A stretch of 64,000 bases of DNA. Origin: Monarcha castaneiventris obscurior. Lineage: Eukaryota > Chordata > Aves > Passeriformes > Monarchidae. Below, in pieces: positions 43,589 to 55,560 of the stretch. The DNA is taken from contig JAMPIT010000230.1 in NCBI GenBank assembly GCA_026261815.1, positions 37,098,501 to 37,162,500 of the forward strand, in the 5' to 3' direction. A program made the translations under genes and the position numbers. The number at the start of each line of letters is the position of its first letter. Positions within the stretch are counted from its first letter, which is position 1. The notes beneath the pieces were generated by a model that saw nothing but the letters and a program-made list of their open reading frames with translations, was not told the origin of the DNA and did no database searches.

Positions 43589-46179
43589 AATGTGCATGTC
43601 TTCATGGTCTGTAAAGATTTGGACTGTAACTGACCACAGATTCCAATTCTAAGGCAAACTCTCAACTAAAAACTATCTGTATTTGCTTACATTGCAGCAA
43701 TGGAGATGGAGTAATGGAGCTACAGCAAGCCTAAATTTGGAGCAAAACTGAGTAAATCCAATAACAGTTTAAGTCAGGGAACATGTCCTGACTTGTGGAA
43801 ATTAGAAACATATGTCAAAATACAGCAGTGGACAATGGGTTCAATTATGACCACAAAACTTTCATAGAAATAAGGGTTTAGTTTGGTAGGATATTTGAGG
43901 ACTCAAATGTCAAACATTTTAAAATTACTAGTTTTCTCATTACAATTCTCAGTGTCTCCTGTTGAGAACAGTTGAACACAGAGTATTCATATAATTTCAT
44001 TTCCTTCGCGTCACAAAACAAAATTAATTAGATGACCTTTGTTTCCAATTGCTGTTATCTGTCTAGACAAATTGAATGATGAAACTTTCAGCTGAGAACT
44101 TTTTAATTCAAGTGCATGGTGAATTCATAGAGTCAAACCCAAATACTCTCAAGTGGCTTCCTCTTTTCACATCTCCTGAAATGCAGTCATTCAGAATTGC
44201 TGGCTCTTCCCAAAAGTAGGGCAGAACTCATACATGCTAAAATTGTGTCTATTATTCAGTTTGTGGAAGTCACTGCTAAAAGGTTTCCTGTTTACAGCAT
44301 GGAAATTAGTTGGTCTTTCTTCTTTATTTAACATAATTCCAAAAGTTCCATAACTAGTCAAATTTCTTGACAAGAAACGCCAATAACCAGGCACTAATCC
44401 CAAAAAGTTACAATGACTGTAAGAAACAGTCCTAAAACACATTATTCTGTGACTGTAAACAGGAATTCCCTTATGGAATAAAACTAATGATTTGGTCCTA
44501 TGTCAACATCTGATTATTCAGGGATATGAAAGGAGACTGGGAAATGATTCAGACAAAGCACAACATATGTAAATCAGGCTACAGAATACATACACAGTAC
44601 ATTCTCCTGAAAAAAGTACTTTTAATCAGATGACTGTAGAAAGTAAGTGCATGAAGAATAGAAGGCAGAATACTACATAATCTCAGGTGCTCCACTGCAG
44701 CCAAGCAAACTGAAAGAAAGGCTTGCGTAAGTCACAGTTTAGATTAACTCACAAATAATCAAAAGTTAGCTGCAGTCCAGTACAGCGTTTCAACATGGTT
44801 AGTACCAAAGGAGGAGGATCTTTTTCAATTAGCTAAATTGTAAGTACAGCTATGACTGTTTCTCTGATTTTTGCACAGGTTACATTAAAGATGACAAACA
44901 TATGAGAAAAAAAGAGCTACACACCTTGAAGGATACCAGTCATGAACTGGACTGTAACCCAGGAGATGTCAGTTCCATTCTCACCTTTGCTGATGATTTG
45001 CTGAATGATATTGAGCAACTTATTTTTGGTTTCTGTGTTTCCCTAAATAGGTTTTAGCCATGTTGTCTATACAGAATTTAGCCATACAGAAAGCATCCCT
45101 GTCAGAACTGGCTCTTGCTACTTTTCATGCAATGGGAAACACAATGGAAGCTGGTCTCAGTGGACAGCATCTATGTACTCATGCCATAAACCATTCAACA
45201 GCTTAGATAATGGATCTTCTACAGTCACTGGTTGCCCTACATGCAAAATACATCAGCTCTTTCCTACAACAGTCAGCAGGTCCATTCTGTTGCAGCCAGG
45301 GACGGGAAAAAAAATCCTATTGAACACTGGGAAAGAAACAGAAAAGTCCACTGATTTTCTGCTTCAAATCAAAGCCTTGGCGGTTGCACATGCCCCCAAT
45401 CCACTGCTTGTCTCGGAGTTACTGGAGAGAAGTCTGCCCCTCTGCTGGCCACTACCTAGTATTCCACTTCTCACAGTCACAGAAACAAGCACAGAATTTG
45501 CTTCAAATTTAAAAGCACTAAAAGTACATTTAAAAATCACAATAAATATAATTAATTATACTCCATTTCTCAACAAAAACAGTGTCATAAATTATGAATT
45601 AACATCATACAAATCCAGACAAAATCTAAACAATGATAATTCAAAACACACTTGAAATAAAGTCAGAAGTATTTCTAAGGCATTCAGTGCACACTGACAG
45701 TTTAGAATTATAAGAAATTTTTGAAAAAATTATATTAAAAAAGGTTACTTTAAGTGTAGATTGGCTATATGCTATTTCACTGGAAAAATTATTATTAGAG
45801 TTTTTATGCAATTTGAGTAGAACATATCAAGGTTGAATTTAAATGAAGAGTTTTGGATAAAATATCCATGTAATCAGTTCTACTGCCAGTCATATACAGT
45901 GCGGCTTTGCTTTATAATCCATCGGATTTAACCATATTGCATTCCCTTTCTTCATTCTATCAAAGGAAAACTAACACTCTGAAGTAGAATGGAAATTGAT
46001 TTTTAGTGGCACCATTGCATGAAATGCATCATCTATGGTGATTCATGGTGCACACTGTAGCTACCTGCTGGTGATACCTTAGCTATGATACGCCTTGACC
46101 CCTAAGAGACCTTTGCTATCAGTATTGCACCATTGTATCGATTGCAAAGGCAGCACCTGATGACTTTCAACACCACATA

Positions 46180-47327
46180 TATGTGAAAAGAGGATCGATT
46201 TTATTATTATTGTTTTGAGGTTTTTTTGGGTTGTCCACTGGGCCCTTTTTCACTGCTTCAAAATTCGGGGCACTGAAGTCACAAAGGTAATATTATACAC
46301 TTAAATTGTTATGAAATGAATGCCAATTAGCTATTTAAAGTTACAAATGAACCACTGGGGGGAAAAAAATAAAGAAAAATGTACACAACATACACCTGTA
46401 TCAAATTACTTACAAGTACAATTACTTACAAGTAATTGTGTGATGACTACAAAGCTAATAATTTTCAGCAGAGATAATCATGAAGTACTTCCTGGTTATT
46501 TGCAACAGTTATGATTGCCACAGTAGCAACTGTAGAGAAAAGCCTTTGCGCTTAGTAAGAATTCCTTACTAAACTGTAGACAAAAGCATAGCTTCTCTGC
46601 TACTGGAGTGAGACATTTTTATCTACATTTAACACAGTGAATAAATATTGAAATTCTGGAAGTGTCCTTAACTATTTTTGATTAGCAGCAAAGAATGTAT
46701 TTCATGTACTTAAGTGTGTTAAAGAATAAAATAAAATGAATGTGTGTATAAAATGCATCTAAATATACATGACACATTTTATGCACGCAGATCTATACAA
46801 CGTGTGGCTACAGACATATAATATGAAGACAAAAATAGCAGTAAAACCAGCTGGTTTTAAAATAACAATGATTTCAGAAGCTATGCCAGTTGCAAATAAT
46901 GACTATTAACATGTCACAGCATTAGAATTTGCTATTATCCAAACATAAGAAGTGAAATTCCTTCTAAATATTAAAATCATACTGATGGTATTTAATCTGT
47001 TTCTAATTCTGGTACAGTGAATCTACATATATTTTCTGACTGGTCATATTACAAAGCTCTTTTTCTTTACACAGAAGGCATACATGAATATAAATAAGGC
47101 TACTGAACTATCGTTCCAGAAAACGTGACTATGCAACAGCTTAAAAAAAATTCTAAAAATAGAAAATATGTACTGTTCATAATTGTGCTTTTCTCCTAAC
47201 ATATAAACCTAGAAGCATCTTTCACAGTGCTTCTTGTAAAGTGCTTATGCTGTAAACAAAGTTAAACAGTATCATCCCGAAATGATATCTGAAGCTGTTG
47301 CACATTGGTATTCCATATGGATGCTAT
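46180..47327 (-). other. Predicted 3' UTR of the minus-strand gene
   Basis: Runs from the base after the TGA stop (47328-47330) to the predicted cleavage region. It is AT-rich and free of recognised mobile elements. It holds a duplicated 15-bp unit at 46404-46434 and an 8-bp-arm hairpin at 46552-46572, either of which could be a structural RNA element. Its extent depends on the AATAAA at 46200-46205 being used. Confidence 0.45.
46200..46205 (-). promoter_or_regulatory. Polyadenylation signal (AATAAA on minus strand)
   Basis: TTTATT on + reads AATAAA on the minus strand and is the first canonical signal after the stop codon of the minus-strand gene. About 20-35 bases further along the minus strand is a GT-rich block ('tatatgtggtgttg'), as expected downstream of a cleavage site. 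A weaker ATTAAA-type signal lies at 46991-46996 and could give a shorter transcript. The assignment is inference; no transcript data are available. Confidence 0.5.
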
Positions 47328-47480
47328 TCAATGAGCAAAGCTTGACCCTTTGGTAATCAGCCTCTGCTGAAGTACAGGCAGGCTGACTTCTTTCGGAACA
47401 ATTACAAATCCTTTGTTTAGAATCACACATTCTCCTCTTTTGCTGGATAGCTCTTTGTTCCCTTCGGATAGTAGACATAC
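47328..47480 (-). CDS. Terminal coding exon of an unidentified protein
   Basis: This is the last coding exon of the minus-strand gene. It begins directly after a strong acceptor, a run of T and C ending in CAG (complement of 47481-47500), in phase 0, and encodes 50 residues before TGA. The sequence opens VCLLSEGNKELSSKRGEC, continues ILNKGFVIVPKEVSLPVL and ends in ITKGSSFAH. The helix, charged loop and short strand pattern could be a small winged-helix-like fold, but that is an impression from residue pattern only. It joins in frame to the exon at 59383-59435 across an 11.9-kb intron. I do not recognise the family. The exon call itself is well supported because four exons keep one frame. Confidence 0.8.
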   Translation of the reverse strand, partial: VCLLSEGNKELSSKRGECVILNKGFVIVPKEVSLPVLQQRLITKGSSFAH

Positions 47481-48550
47481 CTGGGGGGAAAAAAAATCAG
47501 TAGGTAGTTGGAAGTAAGAATTTCCCACTATTCACACTCACCAGGCATGGGATCAATCTTTGTGCTACCAGCAGAAAGTTGATGTATGAGCATGATGTAG
47601 AAGCCAAGAAACCCCAAAAGTCTATCAAACAAAATGGTTTTAGTTCACACCTTACAACAGTTTGATGCAGAAATCTCTGGGTGAAATTCTATCATTTAAG
47701 CTACACACAGGGATTTAGTTTGTCTAATGATCCTCTGACTCAAAATTTATGGACTAGTCTGCACAGCACACAAATAGAATTAGAGCAGCATGGTGCAAAG
47801 GTCTCCCACAGATAATCAATGAAGCCTGAATGCAACATAATGTATTTGTGGGACAGCTCTAACTTATGTTGCTGATGTAACACATCCAGAGACCTCAGAA
47901 CTATGGAGAACTAGTTGAAAGCAAGTCCTTAACATCACTTCTTTCTCCTTTTCTAATTTCTCTTCAGCCTGCTACATGGAAAATTAGCACAGAAAGTGAT
48001 GGAGTGGCATCTGTCAGCTTTATATTGGTGAAACTTGTGTCAGAATCAAGATGTATTACATTGTTACAATTATTCTATGAAAATATGATGCAAAGCTTTC
48101 TCATAATCAATGCTGTGAAAAAGTAAAACAGGTTGTTTTGGTTTTGTCTCAAAATTCCACCAGTCTCCAATCCAAGTGTAAGACCTCTCCTGAAATTTTC
48201 CCATACTACTTGCATACAATTTGTATAACTCAGATACCCAAAAGCCTTGCAAACCCTCCTCTCATTTATGTGGTCCCTTGAGAAGCAGTGTTATTTTGAT
48301 TACTGAAGTACTGAAGAATATCAAAGTATTCCAGGAATGAGGAAAGGAAAAATATGAAAAATAGTTTATAGCTTTGCACACGCTCTTCAACAAAGGTAGA
48401 TAGAAGTTCCTAAGCTGAAAGATTGTTATTAAAGTTGTAAAGTCAAGTGCACTTAAGGAAAAACAAACCAGAGTAAGACAGAAAATTTCCATTCAGCCCT
48501 CTACATGGATAACATAACCATTGATGGGGTATCATATCTGTGCAAAAATT

Positions 48551-48905
48551 AGAATCATTGAATGGTTGTGACTGGAAAAGACCTTTAAAGATCATGTAGG
48601 CCAATGCTCCTGCCATGGGCAGGGAAGACTTTCATCATCAGACCAGGTTTTCAAAACCTCATCCAACCTGACCTTGAACACTTCCAGGGACAGGGCATCC
48701 CCAACTTCTCTGGGCAACCTGTTCCGGTGTCTCACCACCGTCATCACAGAAAACTTCCTCCTTATGTCCAATCCAAATCTATGGCTTTAAGTTTAAAACT
48801 GTTGCCCCTTATGCTGTTGCTACAGGCCCTGGTAAAAAAAAAATCCCATAAAAGCCTTTTTTTAAGTATTGAAAGGCTTCAATAATTTCTCCCTGGATCC
48901 CCTTT
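48551..48905 (-). mobile_element. CR1 LINE 3' fragment, - orientation
   Basis: Begins 'agaatcattgaatggttgtg', the complement of the CR1 3' end. It follows with 'catccaacctgaccttgaac', 'cttccagggacagggcatcc' and 'gggcaacctgttccggtgtc', in the standard order. About 350 bp survive. It lies in the last intron in the same orientation as the gene. Confidence 0.9.
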
Positions 48906-50167
48906 TGTCTGAGCTTCTGAACCTGACTCCTGTCCTGTGTGTCTACTCTCTCTACCACCTGCCCTTACTGCAAACCATTCTCTCTTCTCTTGGTCAGCTA
49001 CACGTGGTTCTTCCTTCTGCCCATACCAATCTCCTTTTCAGAATTCCTGCATTCCATCTCCTGTTGTTCTTGGCTGTGTATTAGATGTATGTTCATTTCC
49101 TAGCTTCTATCTCATCAGTTTTTACTTATCAGTTCTTTGCCCAGGCATTACCTTGGAGATGATGAGACAGACTCATTTTTTGTTCTGATGTCTAGACTTG
49201 ACCTGACAATATTTCAGATATTTCAGTACTCTATTAAGGCTACTGTTAAGCATATACCTACTGCTGTGGGGTTTTTCTGAAATTATGACACTGGCACAAA
49301 CTTCTTAAGTGAAGGATGAAATTCATACCTGTGAGAAAAAAAAAAAGCAAGGTATTTTCCTGGCCACATCTTAAATCTTTGCTGTAACACACAAGTTATT
49401 AAAGATTAAAAATACTAGGATGTTTTTAATATGGGCAAGCAAGGTAGGCCAAAGTTTCTTATCCTCAGGGCCTTCATTCAGTGCTGTAAAAGCTAAAATC
49501 TTTCAGTTCTCACAGCTTTTTAGAACTGTAGGACTCCTCAAAAACATGGAAAACTCAAGAGATTGAGGGGATTTACAGATACAATGTCACAGTAAGATAA
49601 GCAGTTATTCCTTCTTTTTATATAATTTTCCCATGATTTGTCTTAGTTAAAGCTTTCAAATTAACTTTCAAAACTGGAGTTGATACTATGATGAGGCTTA
49701 AAAATTATCTTTATGGAGTATCATGTCATAAATATGAAGATGTGACTTTCCCTAATCAGTAAATAGATGTTCTGCTACAAAAAGGGAGTACTCAAGGACA
49801 AAGGACACAACCACAATACTCAGAGGAACACTGTGCCTGTTAGTACTATTCCAACATCTAGGAGTAGCTTTTGTTCTGTCTTGCACTGCTATATCAAAAC
49901 ACCCACCTATGTAACTCTGCAATTCCTCCTCTAGTCATAGTCATTAAGGAGATCTTGAAGCAGGTAAAAAGGAATTTATCTTTGTATGGCCCTGATTTCT
50001 GAACACTGAGGTCAATTTCATCTTCCATTTCTTCCCAAACTTTCAGATTGTCTTTATTTAGTCTAAGGGCTCCCAAAATGCCTTTCAATGTCAACTTGCT
50101 ATGTCATGGAAGTATATTACATTCTTATCAGCTAAACTGCCCCAGCTGGACCAAACCATTAAAGCCT

Positions 50168-50295
50168 CAAAAAAAAAAAACCCAATTGACCAAACAAAAC
50201 CAAATCAAAACAACAACAACAAAAACCCCACAACTCTCCCGCAGAAAAAACCTCAAGCCAAACCAAATAAAAAACCCAATCCAAACAAAAAAAAC
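50168..50295. repeat. A/C-rich low-complexity tract
   Basis: Starts with a run of A and continues as irregular CAAAA, CAACAA and CCAAA units on the + strand. Its apparent Lys/Pro/Asn-rich translation is an artefact of composition. Confidence 0.85.
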
Positions 50296-51198
50296 TTCCC
50301 CTTGACTTCAGCTGGAAGTGTTCACAGCAGCTGTATAAGAATGCTTGCACAAGAATGAATCCAGACTACACTGAGCTTTCTGAACCAGCTTATGTAGGAA
50401 GGTACCTTCTCATTTGATGTTGACAGACTTTATCCATGCTCTATGCAGGAATTCTGCCATGCAGACATCCCAGATGCACAGCTGCTCTCAAATCTTTTCA
50501 TCAAACTGGTAGAAAGACCTGCTTCAGAACTGCAAGGACAAACCCATCTTATCTTGGCCAAACATGTCTGTGATGACAGATGCTTCTACTCAAAGATGGA
50601 GAGTTCATAGAAGAATGTCTGAGAACTCAGGGCATGCGATCTCTGTGAGGGATCAGAGCCATCTGCCTGCTGTAGAAAACAGTCATTCCCACAGTCCAAA
50701 TGCTGACAGACAGCTTCATAAACATGCACTTTTTCTACAGGCAGTGTGGACTTCAGGGATTTCTAGTGTCAGGAGACCACTTAATTTTGTGTGTACATCA
50801 CTCAACTGTATCAATGACTTGGTACCTACCAGTCAGCCTAAATTCAGGCCACATACCCTTTCATTTTTTCCAACAAGAGGTGAAATGCACCTTTCCACAT
50901 ATCTCATTGCTAAAGACAACGTTCAGCTTGAATGAAGGAAGAGGTTTTGCATCAATGACAATCCTACCACATGATCAGGTCATTTTGATACTTGCACCAG
51001 ATGGATCCCAGGATCACTTCTCTGTTCTACACCACACAATGTCATGAATCACAGCCAGGTTATCCTTCTTTTATACCTAGCAGTACTAATACGAGCCAAG
51101 TCTAGCAGTCTTGATGCTAACTAGTTGCTAAAGAGCAATAAACAGTTTCTTCTACAGTCCTTATCATTCTGACTCACAGGAAAAACAAGCCTAAAATT

Positions 51199-51214
51199 AA
51201 AAAAAAAAAAAAAA
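51199..51214. repeat. Poly-A tract (16 bp)
   Basis: Sixteen consecutive A in intronic DNA with no clear element attached. Confidence 0.9.
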
Positions 51215-51978
51215 TTAAAGACTAACTGACTAACAAGTGGGGAAAATGTCTTGTTATGGTACTATAGCATCAGGAAAAAAAACAATTAAATTCACTTTGT
51301 CATTAGCTTACTACTCAGCCATGAAATAACCAGAACATTTCTGCAATTCTCTGAAAACACAGTTAGCAATAAGTTTTTCTCACCTGACCATTTCATTTTG
51401 ACATGAAGAGCTGGTAATACCCTAGAATCCAAAGCATATATTTTTCCTAGTTTATAAGTCATCATTTCTGTAGATTTCTACCATTACCATGAAGCCTGGA
51501 CATGTATCTTCTGAATGCAGCCTATATCTGTGCAGCTGTAACAACTTGGATAAAATTATGTTTCTAGCAAGCATGAAAAGGCACAGTGTGACAATTGCCA
51601 TGTGCAGCAGTGAACCCTATCTAGCAAGTGCCTTTTAATCCATCTCTTGGCCAAACGTTTGTCATTGGAACTCTCTATATTCATCCATGTGACAAATATT
51701 AGTCACTGTCTAACACCAGGAGCTGAATGAAATTAAAGCTAGGATCAATTGCTACACCAGGCTTTCATGTTGTTTCTAATTTCTGTGGGATCTGTGCCTT
51801 AGAAAAGATAGGCCAATACTGCCTCTTAGTGGAAGGACAGCTGACTCAAAAGGTGAAGTGAATGCTGGTCTGTGGAAATATACTGGAACACTTCAAGTGC
51901 CACACAGACCCTCAGCTGGCAGCCGTCAGAACTGCAAGGGGGTAAATGAAAGACTGCTGTAGTCAAGAATGTTTAGTA

Positions 51979-52026
51979 GTGATGATGATGATGATGATAA
52001 TAATAATAGTAATAATAGTTTAATAA

Positions 52027-52063
<37 letters not shown>

Positions 52064-52066
52064 GTA
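51979..52066. repeat. GAT/AAT trinucleotide microsatellite
   Basis: A short GAT run (about six units) passes into AAT repeats, including an uninterrupted stretch of about a dozen units near 52027-52063. The Ile- and Tyr-rich open frame on the minus strand across it is a by-product. The longest pure stretch is likely length-variable between individuals. Confidence 0.95.
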
Positions 52067-52941
52067 AAAAGTACTTCTGAGCTTTGGCAAACTTCTTTAC
52101 CTCCTTGGGGAGAAGCAAAATTCAACAAAATGCTGGTATGACTTTCTGGCCAAAGCAATCTTTTGTATGTATGAGAACTAGGAATCTTCATGGACAACCA
52201 TTTGAAAGAAGAAAACATTTAACAGATACCTGGCAGCACTAGTGGAAATGGTTCCAGGTGAGAATAAAAAGGACCAGCATGTCTTAAATCACCTAGATTT
52301 CACCAAGTCAAAAGACCTACTTTAGATTCCAGGAGTGTTGGAGATGTGCACTGTCTTTTATTGTCTAGTTAGGTATGTTATAGAACATTAAAAAACCATT
52401 AACTAAACTAAGTACAAATTTGAATCCGTTAGTCATCTAACAGAATTAAAGAGGTACAATAATGTTGAAGAATACTTAATTAACATGGTAAAAATTTGCA
52501 GGCAGAAAAAGCTCCACTAATGCATTTCTATTTTCAAATTATGGACCATAGACCAAATACAAATGAGGGCTGCCTCAAATAGGCACAGTCCCAAATTTGC
52601 TGCCATTCCTGAGCTATATAATCCTTCTGTGAATAATACCTTGAGATATTCTTCGAGTAGTTAAAAATGTATAGCTATCATTACAGCCAGATTTGACAGT
52701 TTTCTTCTTCATGAAATAGCTCTTTCTAACTACAAAATTTGTTGCTTCTGTATTTCTAAAATTTCAATTACAATGGAATGAAGTTCACTGAAGAAAGTTG
52801 AGAAAATTATATGTGACAGCATATCAACATATACATTTGATTATTATTATTGTTTCCTTCTAGTCTTACTTGCACTATAACCATTTTTCTTCCTACAAAA
52901 CAAATGTGGAAGCATTTCTCACAAACAGACAGTGGTCATTT

Positions 52942-53552
52942 GAGCTTGTATGGTTTTGACTGGGATAGAGTTAAATTTCTTCATAGTAGTTTTTATGCTG
53001 CTGTGTTTTGGATTTGTGCTGAAAATGGCGTTGACAACACACCAGTGTTTTAGTTATTGCTGAGCAACACTTACACAGCTCAAGGGCCTTTTTTGCATCT
53101 TCTCACCGCCCCACCACTGAGTAGGCTGGGAGTGCACCAGAAGCTGGGAGGGGAAACAGCCAGGACAGCTGACCCCAACTGACCACAGGGATGTTCTACC
53201 CCATATGGCATCATGCTGTGCAATAAAAGCTGGAGGAAAGAAGAGGGAAGGGCAGGGTGGAATATTTGGAGTTATGGCACTTGTCTTCCCAAGTAATTGT
53301 GAGATGTGATGGAGTCCTGCTTTCCTGGAAATGGCTAAGAACCTGCCTGCTATTGGAAAGCAGAGAAGGAATTACTTCTTTTGCATTGCTTGCAGGTGCA
53401 GATTCTGCTGTACCCATAAAGTGTCTTTATCCAAAGCCAAAAGCTTTTCCACTTTTTTTCTTCCAGTTCTCTTCCCTGTCCCAGTGCAGGGGAGTGAGAG
53501 AGTGGTTGTGTGGTTCTGAGGCTGCCCATGGGAGTGGAACCACAACAGAGCT
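52942..53552 (+). mobile_element. Solo LTR of an avian endogenous retrovirus with 5-bp target duplication
   Basis: The LTR proper is 52947-53547 (601 bp), beginning TG and ending CA, and is flanked by exact GAGCT copies at 52942-52946 and 53548-53552. The sequence follows a familiar avian LTR: 'tggttttgactgggatagag' near the start, 'aagctgggaggggaaacagc' in U3, 'gaccccaactgaccacaggg', a TATA-like 'caataaaagc' at 53221, 'cttcccaagtaattgtgaga' and the terminal 'ggaaccacaaca'. A 5-bp duplication fits ERVL-type (class III) elements. No gag, pol or env sequence follows within the duplication, so it is a recombined single LTR. It is antisense to the host gene. Confidence 0.92.
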
Positions 53553-55560
53553 ACAGCATTCAGCTGAACACAACTCCTGTCACTGATGACTGCATTTTTT
53601 CTTATAACTGAGTTTCTGCTTGGTTTAAGTCTCTTCAAGCAATTTTTAAAATAGATTTCTGCATGAATTTGGGTATTACAAGTGTGCTTTAATATAAAAA
53701 AGCAGGATGAAATTTTGAAACTGGTATTCACTGCTATATTCATAAATAGCCTCACAAACAAGGAGCTGGCCTCTTGTGCAGTACAATATTAAATCAGAAG
53801 GCAGAAAAGAGAAAGAGTGGCACAATGGATGTGAACAGAATAATTTTGAAACATTACAGGGGTTTTTTTAAGCATGTTTACCAAATTTCTGTATAAATAA
53901 ATAATACAATTGGAGTGCTGAGTAATTTCAGGAGATTAGTGATAAATGGGCACAAGTTGATTATTCAAGATAAAGCTGAGGGTCATTATCCTCAGCTGGT
54001 CATTAATCCCCATGAAATGACTGGTATTGAGATAGTAATTACTACTATAATGAAAATGGGGAAAAAAAAGCAGCATGTCATTTTTCTTATGAAGCTGTCA
54101 GTTTCTAAAAAATTCATGTTTCTCTCATCACCCGATCAAGTTGCTTGAATAATTTTTAACTCTTTGTACAGTTTATTTGTCCTATTACAATTTTCATGGC
54201 ATCACTTCACTTAACGTTTGGTTTCCCATCTTACATTCTTGGAATTTCAGAAGGGCACAGCAAGGGGCAACAGTGATGGGAAAGAAAGACGTAGCACACA
54301 AATCCCCCCATACTAGAAAATAAATAAAACATATTTTCAGAATTTTCTCTATAAAGTGTGTTCCACAATGAGGTAGAAGACTGCATTATGATGTTATCTA
54401 CCTGTTTATTCTGCATTTGGTAGTGCTTTTAGCCATAGCACACATCCCAAATCTTTGTTCTAAACCAGGATTCCCCTTGTAGCCTTACAAGATATGGAAC
54501 TGATGTCAATGTCAACTTGGTCAGAAAACATGAAGAAACTTGGCCCTAAAATGAAAAACATCTTTAAATATTTGCAATTTTGCAAATCAAGTTTGTGGTG
54601 TTTTGATGTGTCTTCTAAGGACTTTTGAGCCCCTGAAGTTCTTTTCCTTCTCATTTCTACTAGAAAAGCTAGAAACAGTATGAGCTGAAGGGAAGGCAAT
54701 TTGCTCCCTGCTAGAAGCACTGTCATTCTGTTCCCACAGCAAAAGACCCACACATGCTGCATCATTACAACTTAGAAAATGAAAAACTCAATATAAACTA
54801 AAAGCTTTTAACGTAACATAAGTAAGTTTAAAAATAGTATTGCCCTATATATTGCTAGAGCAAACAAGATGCAGATATTCATTACACTTAATACTTTTTT
54901 CTAAAGCTCTTCTGTGAACGCTTTTCTAAGAAGGGGATCTCAAGAAAGCCACAGGACGGATTGAGGTTTTCCTGGAAAATTTGCAGTTGCTTCTGAAATG
55001 CCTCACTGTAGGTAAGGAGGAAGTAGAGCCAGGCTCAAAACAGCTTTAGGCAAGAATGGCTCATGAGATGTTGCTGTGAGGACTGCAAACCAATTACTTT
55101 GTGATGGAATAAAACCAGATAATGGTGGCCACCGATAAGTGACTTGCAGTGCGGCTCAGGAAACTGATTTGTTCTTCTAGCTTACTTATGTTGTTTGGAG
55201 AGTTTGAGGTGAAACCTAATGATTTGTGTCTGCTAGCCAAATGAATCATTCAATACTGGACAGCTATTGAAACTGGACTCTGGCTATCTGGAGAGAGTGT
55301 GAGCAGCAAATAAAAAAAATTGTCTAAGTTCTGAAAGCTCTGAATGGCACTGAGCAGAATGCACTTCAGAAAACAGCAAGTTCTCTGGAAATATAGACAT
55401 GTTTTTGACAGCCAAGGCTAAAGCATGGTCTGTCAGTTTTCTGGAGTAAAAAATGTAAGGTATTTGGGACTAGAACATTGCCTGGGAAACAATTAATGTA
55501 ATAGTGACAGGGCAACCAAACATAATTATGCATCACAGCAAATAATAGGATTCAAAAGTG
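53553..55560. other. Intronic DNA between the two LTRs
   Basis: I see no retroviral internal sequence, which agrees with the left LTR being solo. Open frames on both strands are short and unremarkable. Confidence 0.6.

Larger units (their letters stand above)
38591..46179. other. Intergenic DNA between a CR1 and the 3' end of the minus-strand gene
   Basis: No firm gene. It contains the coding-like stretch at 41377-41592 (-) and a TA-rich tract at 43518-43588. The open frame at 45173-45655 (+, 160 codons) has no motif, ends in low-complexity Asn/Lys-rich sequence and is most likely chance. Confidence 0.5.

Noticed and set aside
45173..45655. 160-codon open frame on +, the longest in the window
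   Set aside because: It has no recognisable motif and ends in low-complexity Asn/Lys-rich sequence. The frame is uninterrupted by splice-like borders and no homologue comes to mind, so it is likely chance.
50048..50358. Lys/Pro/Asn-rich open frames on +
   Set aside because: They are translations of an A/C-rich low-complexity tract.
51973..52218. Frame on - ending in poly-Ile, Tyr and His runs
   Set aside because: It is the translation of the AAT/GAT microsatellite.
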